NCBI RefSeq assembly: GCF_934643285.1 | Contig: NZ_CAKUBT010000005.1 | Coordinates: 1-64,000 of the forward strand | Source of the DNA: an uncultured Ellagibacter sp. | Lineage (GTDB): Bacteria; Actinomycetota; Coriobacteriia; Coriobacteriales; Eggerthellaceae | DNA length: 64,000 bases | Direction: 5' to 3' | Part shown: one piece after another, positions 9,319 to 19,282 of the stretch | How positions within the stretch are numbered: the first letter of the stretch is position 1 | Layout: the number at the start of each line of letters is the position of its first letter | The notes under the pieces: model-generated | The model's database searches: none | Told to the model about the DNA's origin: nothing | What the model saw: the letters and a program-made list of their open reading frames with translations, nothing else | Program-made: the position numbers and the translations under genes

Positions 9319-9369
9319 TTGACATTTTAGCGCGTCGCGGTATTTTATTCCTAGAAAATTCATAGGATT
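9319..9369 (+). promoter_or_regulatory. suf promoter and candidate Rrf2 operator
   Basis: A TTGACA element (9319-9324) is followed by a 16-bp spacer and TATTTT (9341-9346). An interrupted dyad, ATTCCTA-N9-TAGGATT (9347-9369, one mismatch), overlaps the expected transcription start. It is the best candidate for the site read by the divergent Rrf2 regulator. Confidence 0.55.
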
Positions 9370-9395
9370 ATGCACAGACGAGAGGGGCATATTTC

Positions 9396-10175
9396 ATGGA
9401 AACCACTGCAACGAGCCCGCTGCTGAAACTGCAGGGGCTGTCGGCCTCGGTAGGCGACAAACCCATCCTCCACGACATCGACCTGGCGATCGGCGCGCAC
9501 GAGACGCACGTCATGATGGGCCCGAACGGCGCCGGCAAATCGACGCTCGGCCACGTAATCATGGGCGATCCCGAGTATAGCGTAACTTCGGGCACCGTGA
9601 CCTTCGACGGGCAAGATATTACGGATCTTTCCCCCGATAAGCGCTCGCGCGCGGGCCTTTTCTTGAGCTTCCAGGCGCCGGTCGAGATTCCCGGCGTGCC
9701 GCTGTCGAGCTTCCTGCGCGCCACCGTCGAGGGCCGCGAGGGCTTCAAGATGAAGGGCAAGGAATTCCGCAAGCACGTGCGCGAACTGGCGAAAAGCCTC
9801 GACTTCGACACGGCGTATCTCGATCGCGAGCTGGGCGTGGGCTTTTCCGGCGGCGAGAAAAAGAAGCTCGAGATGCTGCAGCTTCTGCTTCTCAAGCCGA
9901 AGCTGGCCATCTTGGACGAGACCGACTCCGGCCTCGACGTCGACGCGCTCGGCGTCGTGTCCCGCGGCATCCAGGAGTACCGCAAGACCTGCGACGGCAC
10001 GCTCATCATCATCACGCACAACACCCGCATCTTGGAGCACGTCGACGTCGATCGCGTGCACGTCATGGTGAAGGGGCATCTGGTGCACGAGGACGATGCC
10101 GCGCTCATCGCCGACATCGACGCGCACGGCTTCGAGCGCTTCGAGCAGGCCGCAACCCCCGAAGCCGACGCGTAG
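9396..10175 (+). CDS. sufC: Fe-S assembly ATPase SufC
   Basis: SufC is the ABC-type ATPase of the SufBCD scaffold that assembles Fe-S clusters in the cytoplasm. The 259-residue sequence shows the Walker A motif GPNGAGKST, the SufC-type signature FSGGEKKKLEM, and Walker B AILDETDSGLD. GAGAGGGG precedes the ATG. It heads a tight five-gene operon; sufB starts 12 bp after its stop. Confidence 0.97.
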   Translation: METTATSPLLKLQGLSASVGDKPILHDIDLAIGAHETHVMMGPNGAGKSTLGHVIMGDPEYSVTSGTVTFDGQDITDLSPDKRSRAGLFLSFQAPVEIPGVPLSSFLRATVEGREGFKMKGKEFRKHVRELAKSLDFDTAYLDRELGVGFSGGEKKKLEMLQLLLLKPKLAILDETDSGLDVDALGVVSRGIQEYRKTCDGTLIIITHNTRILEHVDVDRVHVMVKGHLVHEDDAALIADIDAHGFERFEQAATPEADA

Positions 10176-10187
10176 GGGGGCCCAACC

Positions 10188-11599
<1,412 letters not shown>

Positions 11600-11600
<1 letters not shown>

Positions 11601-12880
11601 TGAGCGCCCTCACTTTAAATCACGTGAACGCGATGCCCGCAGCAACGTGGCATCAGCTGCATATGAACGAGACGACCGTCGACGTGCCCGAAGGGCTTGA
11701 GGCCGCGCGGTCTGCCGTGGTCGAGGCCGACGAGGCGCTCCTCGGCGCGCAGGACGCCTTCGATACGGCGGTGGCAACCGCCCAGGCCGAGCTCGACGCC
11801 GCGAACGCGAAGGCCGCGCCCGACGCGCGCGCCATCCTGCAGGCGGTCCGCCCCGACGTAGACCCTCATGACCTGGACATCCCCGCGCTCTCCGTGTTCG
11901 AGAAGCGCGCCGTGGAAGAAGAGATGGCGCAAAGCATCGCCGGCACCTTCGAGTGCGCCTTGGGCGATGAGGCCACGTCCTATCTGGAGGAAGTCGGCGG
12001 AGCCCGCGAGGGACGCATCGTGCTTGCCACCAAGGCGGGCGCCACGGAGCGCGCCACCATCCGCGTCAACGGCATCGACGGCAAGGCGAACGTGGCCTGC
12101 GTCGACATCGTGGCGGCGGAGAACTCCACCATCACGCTCAACGTCGCGTTCGACTCCCCCGACGCCGGCGCAGGCATCATCGGCCTGTACGCCCGCGTGT
12201 TCGCCGGCAAGAACGCACGGGTGAACGTGGCAACCATCCACACGCTCGGGCAAGGCTGGATCGCTCTCGACGGCGAAGGATACATCGCCTGCGAGGATGC
12301 GCGCATCCAGGTCGACCACCGCGTGCTCGGCGCCGGGCAGTCCTACACCGGGCTTGCCTGCGACCTGCGCGGAGACCGTGCAGACGCCACCATCCGCACG
12401 CGCTACCTGGGACACGGCGACGAGCGCCGCGACTTCAACTACATCGTGCGCCATCGCGGCAAGAAGACCACCTGCAACCTCGATGCCAACGGCGTTTTGG
12501 CCGACAAGTCCCGCAAGGTGCTGCGCGGCACGATCGATTTGGTGCACGGCTGCAAGGGCGCGGAAGGCACCGAGCGCGAGACGGTGCTCCTTGCCGACGA
12601 GAAAGTGGTCAACAAGACCATCCCCACCATCCTGTGCGACGAGGACGACGTGGCGGGCAACCACGGGGCCACGATCGGCCACGTGCGTCCCGAGCAGATG
12701 AACTACCTGATGACACGCGGCATTTCCCAGGAAGCTGCCGAGCGGCTGTTCGCGAACGCAACCCTTGAGGAAGCGGCCATCAACGCGCCGGACGCCCAGG
12801 TGCGCGCCTCGGTTGCGCGCCTTGCCGCAGAACTGAACGTGCCCTTCGAGCTCGTGGGCGCAGACGAAGAGGCGATGTAA
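11600..12880 (+). CDS. sufD: Fe-S assembly protein SufD
   Basis: SufD pairs with SufB in the SufBC2D complex. The C-terminal half (from about residue 180) shows the SufB/SufD beta-helix fold with DLVHGCKGAEGTE, CDEDDVAGNHGATIG and YLMTRGISQEAAERL. The N-terminal part is Ala-rich and less conserved. The start overlaps the sufB stop by one base, and sufS begins one base after its stop. Confidence 0.93.
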
Positions 12881-12881
12881 C

Positions 12882-14237
12882 ATGAGCCAGACCGATTCCC
12901 TTATCGCGCGCGCCGCCGAGCAAGCGGCCAGCGACACCACCGCATGCGCGATCGCCGACGCGGCGCACGCAGCCGCAACCTCCGCCACGGCGAGCGACAT
13001 CGTATGCGCCGCCAACATCGCGGAGAACCCCTACAAGCGCGACTTCCCGCTTCTGGCGAACCATCCTGACCTGGCGTTTTTGGACAGCGCCGCCACTGCG
13101 CAGCGACCCAAGACCGTGCTCGATGCGCAGCGCCGCTTCTACGAGGAGATGAACGCGAACGCGCTTCGCGGCTTGTACCGCCTATCGGTCGAGGCCACCG
13201 AGGCCATCGAGGTGGCGCGCCATCGCGTCGCCAAGTTCATCGGCGCGCCCGACTGGCACGACATCGTGCTCACGCGCAACGCGTCCGAATCGCTCAACAT
13301 CGTGGCGAAGGCCTTCGCCCCCACCGTGCTCAAGCCGGGCGACGAAGTGTGCATCACCATCATGGAGCACCATTCGAACCTTATCCCCTGGCAGCAGGCG
13401 TGCCGCGACGCAGGCGCGAAGCTCGTCTACCTCTACCCCGACGAGGACGGCATCATCCAGCCAGAGGAGATGGACAAAAAGATCGGGCCGAAGACGAAGA
13501 TCCTCTCCGTCGTGCACGTCTCCAACGTGCTCGGCGTGGAAAACCCCGTTGCCGAGCTGGGACGTCGCGTCCATGAGCAGGGCGGCTACTTCGTCATCGA
13601 CGGCGCGCAATCCACGCCGCACATTCCCGTGAACGTGGAAGAGCTTGGCGCCGACTTCTTCGCGCTTTCCGCCCACAAGATCTTCGGACCCTTCGGTATG
13701 GGCGTGCTGTGGGGCAAAGACGAGCTGTTGCGCGCTATGCCGCCTTTCCTGACCGGCGGCGAGATGATCGATTCCGTCACCGAGCAGGACGCCACCTGGG
13801 CGCCCGTCCCCGAGAAGTTCGAGGCCGGCACGCAGGACGCGGCGGGAATCTACGCCACTGCCGCAGCGATCGCATACGTGGAGTCGGTCGGACTCGACGT
13901 GATCGGCGCTCGCGAGAAGGCGCTCGTGAAATACTGCATGGAGGAAATGGCACAGCTGCCCTACATCGACATCATCGGCAGCCCGCGCCCCGAAGACCAC
14001 CATGGGGTCATCAGCTTCAACGTGCGCGGCATTCACCCGCACGACGTGGCGAGCATCCTCGATATGGATCAGGTGGCCATCCGCGCAGGTCATCACTGCG
14101 CACAGCCCCTGCTCACCTGGCTTGGCGTGGAGAATCTGGCATGCTGCCGCGCGAGCCTCGCCTTCTACAACGACAAGGGCGACGTGGACAAGCTGATCGC
14201 CGGCCTGAAGAACGTTTGGAGTACTTTCAATGGGTAA
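12882..14237 (+). CDS. sufS: cysteine desulfurase SufS
   Basis: SufS takes sulfur from cysteine as an enzyme persulfide, using pyridoxal phosphate. The lysine that binds PLP lies in LSAHKIFGPFG, and the catalytic cysteine in RAGHHCAQPLL near residue 405. An Ala/Thr-rich extension of about 45 residues precedes the usual start region (PYKRDFPLL). This extension is not typical of the family and might reflect an upstream start choice. The gene overlaps sufU by 8 bp. Confidence 0.96.
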   Translation: MSQTDSLIARAAEQAASDTTACAIADAAHAAATSATASDIVCAANIAENPYKRDFPLLANHPDLAFLDSAATAQRPKTVLDAQRRFYEEMNANALRGLYRLSVEATEAIEVARHRVAKFIGAPDWHDIVLTRNASESLNIVAKAFAPTVLKPGDEVCITIMEHHSNLIPWQQACRDAGAKLVYLYPDEDGIIQPEEMDKKIGPKTKILSVVHVSNVLGVENPVAELGRRVHEQGGYFVIDGAQSTPHIPVNVEELGADFFALSAHKIFGPFGMGVLWGKDELLRAMPPFLTGGEMIDSVTEQDATWAPVPEKFEAGTQDAAGIYATAAAIAYVESVGLDVIGAREKALVKYCMEEMAQLPYIDIIGSPRPEDHHGVISFNVRGIHPHDVASILDMDQVAIRAGHHCAQPLLTWLGVENLACCRASLAFYNDKGDVDKLIAGLKNVWSTFNG

Positions 14238-14649
14238 TATCTACACCGCGGCGCTCATGGAGCACAATGCGCACCCGGACTACAAATACGACTTGGAAAA
14301 CGCCACCGACGAGCACGAGGGCGTGAACCCCAGCTGCGGCGATGAGCTGGTCTTGAAGCTGCGCGTGGAAAACGGCGTGATCGAGGAGGCCGCGTTCACA
14401 GGCCACGGATGCGCCGTGTCGCAGGCGTCCGCCGACATGATGGCCGACCTCGTGACGGGCGAGACCATCGAGGAGGCGCGCCGTTTGTGCGGGCTGTTCC
14501 TGAAGATGGTGAAGGGCGAGGAGCTCACCGAGGACGAGCGCGAGGACCTCGACGAGGCGGCCGAGCTCGAGAGCATCTCCCGCATGCCCGCCCGCGTGAA
14601 GTGCGCCGAACTGGGTTGGCGCACCCTTTCCGAGATGATCGGGAACTAG
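14230..14649 (+). CDS. sufU: Fe-S assembly sulfurtransferase SufU
   Basis: SufU (139 residues) is the zinc-dependent partner that accepts persulfide sulfur from SufS in Gram-positive bacteria. Three conserved cysteines are visible, in NPSCGDE, GHGCAVSQAS and ARVKCAELGW, with the family's YKYDLENATDEHEG start region. It is the last gene of the operon and is followed by a hairpin terminator. Confidence 0.96.
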   Translation: MGNIYTAALMEHNAHPDYKYDLENATDEHEGVNPSCGDELVLKLRVENGVIEEAAFTGHGCAVSQASADMMADLVTGETIEEARRLCGLFLKMVKGEELTEDEREDLDEAAELESISRMPARVKCAELGWRTLSEMIGN

Positions 14650-14666
14650 CAAACGGCATCTCTGTC

Positions 14667-14707
14667 AAAGCCCCGTTGGAAGCTCCCAAGCTGCTAGCGG
14701 GGCTTTT
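14667..14707 (+). terminator. terminator after sufU
   Basis: AAAGCCCCG and CGGGGCTTT arms (14667-14675 and 14698-14706) enclose a second small stem; the T-run lies at the end of the right arm. A probable intrinsic terminator for the suf operon. Confidence 0.7.
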
Positions 14708-14752
14708 CGCGAAATCCGATTGAATAAATAGGGTATTTTTTCAAATTCCTAA

Positions 14753-14836
14753 TTAACAAATCGGTAACAAACCGTTACACTACCGCCTTGTCCTAGTTTC
14801 GAGCCGCATCCCAACCGGGTGCGGCTCGTTTGTTTT
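14753..14836 (+). promoter_or_regulatory. promoter with dyad and leader terminator before the SBF transporter
   Basis: TTAACA (14753-14758), a 17-bp spacer and TACACT (14776-14781) form a good promoter. A dyad GTAAC-N5-GTTAC (14764-14778) lies between and over the elements. About 12 bases after the expected start, a 12-bp stem (14800-14811 against 14817-14828) is followed by TTTGTTTT. Transcripts may therefore be attenuated before the coding region at 14855. Confidence 0.55.
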
Positions 14837-14854
14837 CGCAGGAAAGGTTTGGAA

Positions 14855-15847
14855 ATGAAAGTACTTGAGAAAATCAGCGACTTCGCCGGCAAATGGATGG
14901 CCATCATTGCACTGCTGGTCGCCATTATCGCGATGGCTGTCCCCGAACCGGTTCATGCGATCCTACCTACAAGCTGGGTGAACCCTCTCCTCGGCATCGT
15001 TATGTTCGGCATGGGCATGACGCTCAAGCTCTCCGACTTTAAAGTGGTGTTCACCAAGCCGAAGGCTGTGATCACCGGTATCCTGTCGCAATTCATTATC
15101 ATGCCGCTCATCGCGTGGGTGCTCTGCCTGGTCTTCCAGCTGCCCACCGAGCTCGCCGTGGGCGTCATGCTCGTCGGCTGCTGCCCAGGCGGTACGTCCT
15201 CCAACGTCATGACGTACCTGTCCAAGGGCGACGTCGCGCTTTCCGTCGGCATGACCGCGTGCACGACCATCATGGCGCCTGTCGTCACCCCGGCGCTCGT
15301 GCTGCTGCTCGCCGGCCAGGCGGTCGATGTGTCCTACGTGAGCATGCTCATGTCCATCGTCCAGGTCGTGCTCGTGCCGATCGCCTTGGGCTTCGTTATC
15401 AACGCCGTGGCCTCCAAGGTCGCGCAAGCCTGCTCGAAGGTGCTCCCGCTCGTGTCCGTTATCGCGATTTCCCTCATCATCATGGCAGTCGTGTCCGCTA
15501 ATGCCGCGAAGCTCATGACGGTCGGCTGGCTGATCATCGCGGTCGTCATGCTGCACAACGTGTGCGGTTACGCGCTCGGCTATGGGGTTGGCCGCGTCCT
15601 CGGCCTGTCAAAGGCGCAGATGCGCACCTTGTCCATCGAGGTTGGCATGCAGAATTCCGGTCTTGCAACTTCGCTCGCGACCATGCACTTCGCCACCATG
15701 CCGCTTGCCGCCGTGCCTGGCGCTGTGTTCAGCGTGTGGCATAACATCTCCGGCGCGATTTACGCGAACATCCTCGCTCGCACCGCAAGCAACACGAAGG
15801 AAGAAGCACCTTCCCCGAAGAAGGCCACTTCTGGCGCAAAGGCGTAA
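14855..15847 (+). CDS. bile acid:sodium symporter (SBF/BASS) family transporter
   Basis: This 330-residue membrane protein has about nine or ten hydrophobic segments. SBF-family features are GMGMTLKLSDF in the second helix region, GCCPGGTSSNVMTYL, and EVGMQNSGLATSL, the segments that form the crossed helices and sodium sites. Family members move bile acids, pyruvate, pantothenate or other organic anions with sodium; substrate is not determined by sequence. The ATG at 14855 is preceded by GGAAAGG. It is monocistronic, with an attenuator-like hairpin before it and a strong terminator after it. Confidence 0.9.
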   Translation: MKVLEKISDFAGKWMAIIALLVAIIAMAVPEPVHAILPTSWVNPLLGIVMFGMGMTLKLSDFKVVFTKPKAVITGILSQFIIMPLIAWVLCLVFQLPTELAVGVMLVGCCPGGTSSNVMTYLSKGDVALSVGMTACTTIMAPVVTPALVLLLAGQAVDVSYVSMLMSIVQVVLVPIALGFVINAVASKVAQACSKVLPLVSVIAISLIIMAVVSANAAKLMTVGWLIIAVVMLHNVCGYALGYGVGRVLGLSKAQMRTLSIEVGMQNSGLATSLATMHFATMPLAAVPGAVFSVWHNISGAIYANILARTASNTKEEAPSPKKATSGAKA

Positions 15848-15933
15848 AGGCGTCTACCGCGCAGGGGACACCAGCCCCAACCCGCCTGCCTCGTATTGAG
15901 GCGATGCGGGCAGTGACACCAAGTAACGAGAAA

Positions 15934-15967
15934 ACGCCGGCAACCTAACAATTGCCGGCGTTTTTTA
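15934..15967 (+). terminator. intrinsic terminator
   Basis: A 10-bp stem ACGCCGGCAA/TTGCCGGCGT is followed by TTTTTT, directly downstream of the SBF transporter gene. Confidence 0.92.
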
Positions 15968-16271
15968 TCAATCGCGATGCAGCCGTCCAGCTCAACTTCA
16001 CAATGATTGTCGCCATTCCCCGCAACGGGGAACGTGCCTCGCAGTCGATTACGAATTTGCGCACAAATATGGAGTGGTCGGTGCGTCGACAACACCCCTG
16101 CCACTACTCCGACAAGCTTCTCGTTCCCTTTCGGACAAGACTCGATGATTTGACTGTCGACAGCCCTGCTCACCGCGCGGAACTAAGCCTCTCGCGACTT
16201 TCCCCTACTCCCAAGGGATGGTTGCGCTAGAGTAGGCGGGAACAACAAGAGCGTCCGAAAGAAGCACCACC
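15968..16271. other. intergenic stretch without a convincing gene
   Basis: About 300 bp between the SBF terminator and the next gene. Short open frames here have no family resemblance. It contains GCACAAATATG, an 11-bp string also present in the arm of the 7295-7479 inverted repeat, but the shared part is short. Confidence 0.5.
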
Positions 16272-16886
16272 GTGAACAAGGACATGACGATCCTCTACCG
16301 CGTGCACCACGGGCTGTACGTGAACCTGACCAACCGCTGCTCATGCGCTTGCACCTTCTGCGTGCGCGGGCTTTCCGACAGCGTCGGCGAGGCGGAGAGC
16401 CTCTGGCTTTCCCACGAGCCGACCTACGAGGAAGTGATTGCGGCGTTCGATGGGTTCGACATGAGCCGGTTCTCCGAAGTCGTGTTCTGCGGCTTCGGCG
16501 AGCCAACCGAGGCATGGGACACGCTTATGCGCGTCGCGCGCTACGTGAAGGAGACGTTTGGGCTGCCCACGCGCATGAACACCAACGGCCTAGGGTCGCT
16601 CATCTGCGGACGGGACATCGCGCCGGAGTTCGAGGGGATCATCGACACGGTATCCATCAGCCTGAACGCCCCCGATGCAGTAACATACCAAAAAATCGTG
16701 CGCAGCTCGTTCGGCGAGAAGTCGTTCGACGCCGTGATAGATTTCGCACGCGAGGTCAAGCGCTACGTGCCCAACGTGGTCATGACCACCGTCGAGACCA
16801 CCATCTCGCACGAGGACGAGGAGAAGTGCCGCGCCATCTGCGAAAAGCTCGGCGTGCGCTACCGCATCCGCGCCTGGGCGGGGTAG
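16272..16886 (+). CDS. radical SAM protein of the TatD-associated type
   Basis: This small radical SAM protein (204 residues) has the cluster motif NRCSCACTFCVRG, spaced C-x3-C-x2-C, and a GFGEPTE segment of the SAM-binding GGE type. It resembles the family described as TatD-linked radical SAM enzymes, whose members are encoded beside or fused to TatD-like nucleases. Here tatD is about 45 kb away. It lacks any extra C-terminal cluster domain. The substrate is unknown. The start is a GTG at 16272 with a weak ribosome site; an ATG four codons later is possible. Confidence 0.75.
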   Translation: MNKDMTILYRVHHGLYVNLTNRCSCACTFCVRGLSDSVGEAESLWLSHEPTYEEVIAAFDGFDMSRFSEVVFCGFGEPTEAWDTLMRVARYVKETFGLPTRMNTNGLGSLICGRDIAPEFEGIIDTVSISLNAPDAVTYQKIVRSSFGEKSFDAVIDFAREVKRYVPNVVMTTVETTISHEDEEKCRAICEKLGVRYRIRAWAG

Positions 16887-16981
16887 CGCGCGGCCTCCGC
16901 ACCTTCCACGGGCTCGCGGCCCACGGCCCCGCAACCTCCCACAGCTTCGGCGCCCTCGCGACCTCCCACAGGCTCACAACT

Positions 16982-17299
16982 TCACCCGTACGCCTCTACC
17001 CACCATCGCACGACGGGCGGCTTGCCGAGCGTTGCGTCAAACACGTGCCGCTCGAGGAAAAGATTGGTCACATGGCTTCCGATGCGCACCCGATAACGCG
17101 CGGTCGACACGCCGCGATACGCAGGGCCAAAACTTCCCCGATCGAGCACTTCTGAAATCGGAAACGCCCGCCCATCAGGCCACATGACGATAAGCGGGTC
17201 AAATCGCCCCTCGTCGGTAAGACGCATGAACACATCGACATAGCGCTTGTGCGCACGTCTTCGCCGCCCTTCCCCATCTTTCACCCAATCCTCTTGCAT
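16982..17299 (-). CDS. small conserved protein divergent from the SOS polymerase gene
   Basis: The 105-residue basic protein contains YVDVFMRLTDEGRFDPL and MWPDGRAFPISEVLDR and ends with FDATLGKPPVVRWWVEAYG. I recognise no named domain. It is divergent from the Y-family polymerase gene, and the perfect LexA box lies 13-28 bp upstream of its ATG, so it is probably SOS-induced. Small proteins of this kind often sit beside dinB-like genes in Gram-positive genomes; a polymerase accessory role is inference. Confidence 0.7.
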   Translation of the reverse strand: MQEDWVKDGEGRRRRAHKRYVDVFMRLTDEGRFDPLIVMWPDGRAFPISEVLDRGSFGPAYRGVSTARYRVRIGSHVTNLFLERHVFDATLGKPPVVRWWVEAYG

Positions 17300-17311
17300 A
17301 GTCTGTTATTA

Positions 17312-17327
17312 TCGAACATAGGTTCGA
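17312..17327. promoter_or_regulatory. LexA (SOS) operator
   Basis: TCGAAC-ATAG-GTTCGA is a perfect palindrome of the Gram-positive/actinobacterial LexA box type. It lies between the divergent 105-residue gene and the polymerase cassette and can serve both. Confidence 0.9.
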
Positions 17328-17368
17328 AATTTAACAGCGAACAGACTGTGGAGATTGAAGGAGGCGCC

Positions 17369-18679
17369 TTGGACGGCAGTTCGAACGACGGCGGCAAGAC
17401 TTACCTGTGCATCGACTTGAAGTCGTTCTACGCATCGGTCGAATGCGCCGACCGCGGGCTTGACCCCTTCACCACAAACCTCGTGGTAGCCGACCCCACC
17501 CGCAGCGCCAACACCATCTGTCTTGCCATCACGCCCGCCCTGAAGGCGCAGGGCGTGAAGAACCGCTGCCGCCTCCGCGACATTCCCGACAGCATCGAGT
17601 TCACCTGCGCCATGCCGCGCATGAGCCGCTACATGGAGGTGTCCGCCAACATCGTAGGCGCCTATCAACGCTACGTTTCCCCCGACGACATGCACGTATA
17701 CTCGATCGACGAGTCGTTTGTCGACGCCACCCCGTACCTGAGGCTCTACGGCCTGAGCGCGAAGGCGTTCGCAAGGACGCTTATGGATGCGGCCTTCGAG
17801 TGCGCCGGCGTCACAGCCACGGCGGGCATCGGCCCGAACCTCCTCATGGCGAAGGTGGCGCTCGACGTGTGCGCCAAGCACGCCCCCGACGGCATCGGCG
17901 TGCTCGACGACATCTCGTGGAAGCGCGAGATTTGGTTCCACCGCCCCATCACCGACATCTGGGGAATCGGCCCCGGCATCGCGCGGCGACTCGAGCGGCG
18001 CGGCGTTTTCGACCTCGCGGGCATATGCACCCTGCCGCAAAAATCGATCGTGAAGGAGTTCGGTAAGAACGGGCTGTTCCTACTCGACCACGCGTGGGGT
18101 CAGGAACCTTGCACGATTTCCCAGGCCAGGAACTACAAACGGCACGGACATTCCCTCTCGAACGGGCAGGTGCTCATGCGCGACTACCGCTTCGGCGAGG
18201 TGCAAACGCTCATCCGCGAGATGGCGCTCGCGTCGTGTTTGGAGCTCACCGAGAAGGGGCTCGCCGCAACGGGCGTCGGCCTCTACGTCGGCTACTCGGC
18301 GTCGAACTTCAGCCATCACGCATGGGGCGGCGGACGGGCGCCTTTCATAGGTGCGGGCGGCAGCGCGAAGCTTCCGCAGCCGACCGACTCCGTGTCCCAG
18401 GTGACAAGCGCACTGCTCGCGCTCTATGAGGAGCACGTCAATCCCGCACTCGCCATAAGGCGCGTGAACATCTCACTCGGCGAGCTCATCGAGAAGGGCA
18501 GCGTGCAGCCATCCCTCTTCGGTGAGCAGGGAAAAGAAGCCAGAGAGGCCGCTCTCGCCCAGACGATGGTGGCCGTGCGGGAGCGGTTTGGGAAAAACGC
18601 GGTGCTCGCGGGCACAAGCCTGCTTCCCGAGGCAAATGCACGGGAGAGGAACCTGCAGATCGGAGGCCATCGCGCATGA
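17369..18679 (+). CDS. Y-family DNA polymerase (UvrX/DinB-like)
   Basis: This translesion polymerase is of the UvrX/UmuC type. The catalytic metal sites are in CIDLKSFYASVEC and YSIDESFVD; a helix-hairpin-helix part follows at WGIGPGIARRLERRG, and the little-finger domain runs from about residue 240. A TTG start at 17369 is preferred because GAAGGAGG stands 5 bases upstream; the start lies 42 bp after the LexA box. Its stop overlaps the next gene in ATGA. The two form an SOS-controlled mutagenic repair cassette. Confidence 0.92.
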   Translation: MDGSSNDGGKTYLCIDLKSFYASVECADRGLDPFTTNLVVADPTRSANTICLAITPALKAQGVKNRCRLRDIPDSIEFTCAMPRMSRYMEVSANIVGAYQRYVSPDDMHVYSIDESFVDATPYLRLYGLSAKAFARTLMDAAFECAGVTATAGIGPNLLMAKVALDVCAKHAPDGIGVLDDISWKREIWFHRPITDIWGIGPGIARRLERRGVFDLAGICTLPQKSIVKEFGKNGLFLLDHAWGQEPCTISQARNYKRHGHSLSNGQVLMRDYRFGEVQTLIREMALASCLELTEKGLAATGVGLYVGYSASNFSHHAWGGGRAPFIGAGGSAKLPQPTDSVSQVTSALLALYEEHVNPALAIRRVNISLGELIEKGSVQPSLFGEQGKEAREAALAQTMVAVRERFGKNAVLAGTSLLPEANARERNLQIGGHRA

Positions 18680-18960
18680 TGGGGACAACATCGGGCGGCG
18701 AGCGTCGGGCAGAGAGCCAGACGGCACTCGAAGAGGCAATCAGGGCGGCGGGAATTCCCTCACCCAGTATCTGGGCCGGTATATCCGCCGATGAGCGCGC
18801 CTATCGCAAACGCGTACTCGACGACATCGCGCGAAGGGTAGCCGAGGAGGGCATCCACACCGCCATCCCCGGCGACGATCGAGGCAGGCAGTTCATGCCG
18901 TTCGCCGCGCTCAAAGGCTACAACGACATCGTGAGAGACTCACAGGAACCCACGAGGTAG
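18676..18960 (+). CDS. YolD-like small protein
   Basis: This 94-residue protein ends with DRGRQFMPFAALKGYND, resembling the conserved PFAAL segment of YolD-like proteins, which are the usual partners of UvrX-type polymerases. It overlaps the polymerase stop by four bases (ATGA) and so shares the SOS promoter. Its biochemical function is unknown; it is presumed to modulate the polymerase. Confidence 0.75.
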   Translation: MMGTTSGGERRAESQTALEEAIRAAGIPSPSIWAGISADERAYRKRVLDDIARRVAEEGIHTAIPGDDRGRQFMPFAALKGYNDIVRDSQEPTR

Positions 18961-18984
18961 TGCCGTGTTGCACATCGAGCAAAG

Positions 18985-19062
18985 AGTTTCGGAGAAGCAG
19001 GGGAAGGGGCTCCGGCGATGGGCGATGGCCCTCGATGCACCGCAAATCGGGCGCGATCGGAT
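18985..19062 (-). repeat. dispersed repeat copy (family with 56950-57060)
   Basis: Read on the minus strand, the segment contains GCATCGAGGGCCATCGC followed by a CGCCGGAGCCCCTTCCCC and CCGAAACTCTTTG stretch. The same order of elements recurs on the + strand at 56950-57060, where the first unit is duplicated. No gene was found between 18961 and 19282 apart from this repeat, the 27-bp repeat below and the efp promoter. Confidence 0.7.
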
Positions 19063-19104
19063 AGTGAAGCCGCACGCATCCGGTTAAGTTCGACGGCAAA
19101 AGAC

Positions 19105-19131
19105 GTGTTCGGATGAACTTGCGAATCAACC
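19105..19131. repeat. 27-bp repeat, inverted copy at 34484-34510
   Basis: GTGTTCGGATGAACTTGCGA and the following seven bases recur exactly, in reverse complement, at 34484-34510 beside the IS30-like remnant. It may be a solo end of the same mobile element. Confidence 0.8.
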
Positions 19132-19199
19132 GCGCCCAACCCACTGTTTGATTTTTCTGCAGGTGAGCTGATTTTCGCAAGCGCACAGTGGCGCGCGAG

Positions 19200-19205
19200 T
19201 ATAAT
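19200..19205 (+). promoter_or_regulatory. -10 element of efp
   Basis: A perfect TATAAT lies 78 bp before the efp start. No clear -35 is visible at 16-18 bp. Confidence 0.55.
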
Positions 19206-19282
19206 GGGGCGGTTAGAGCCAACGCGCGCGGTTCGCGCTCTGCGGCCGTGTGTGCAAAGTATAGTGGGAGGAACTGGCAAAG

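Noticed and set aside
15760..16230. Overlapping small open frames on both strands after the SBF gene
   Set aside because: They cross the terminator or lack ribosome sites, codon bias and any family resemblance.
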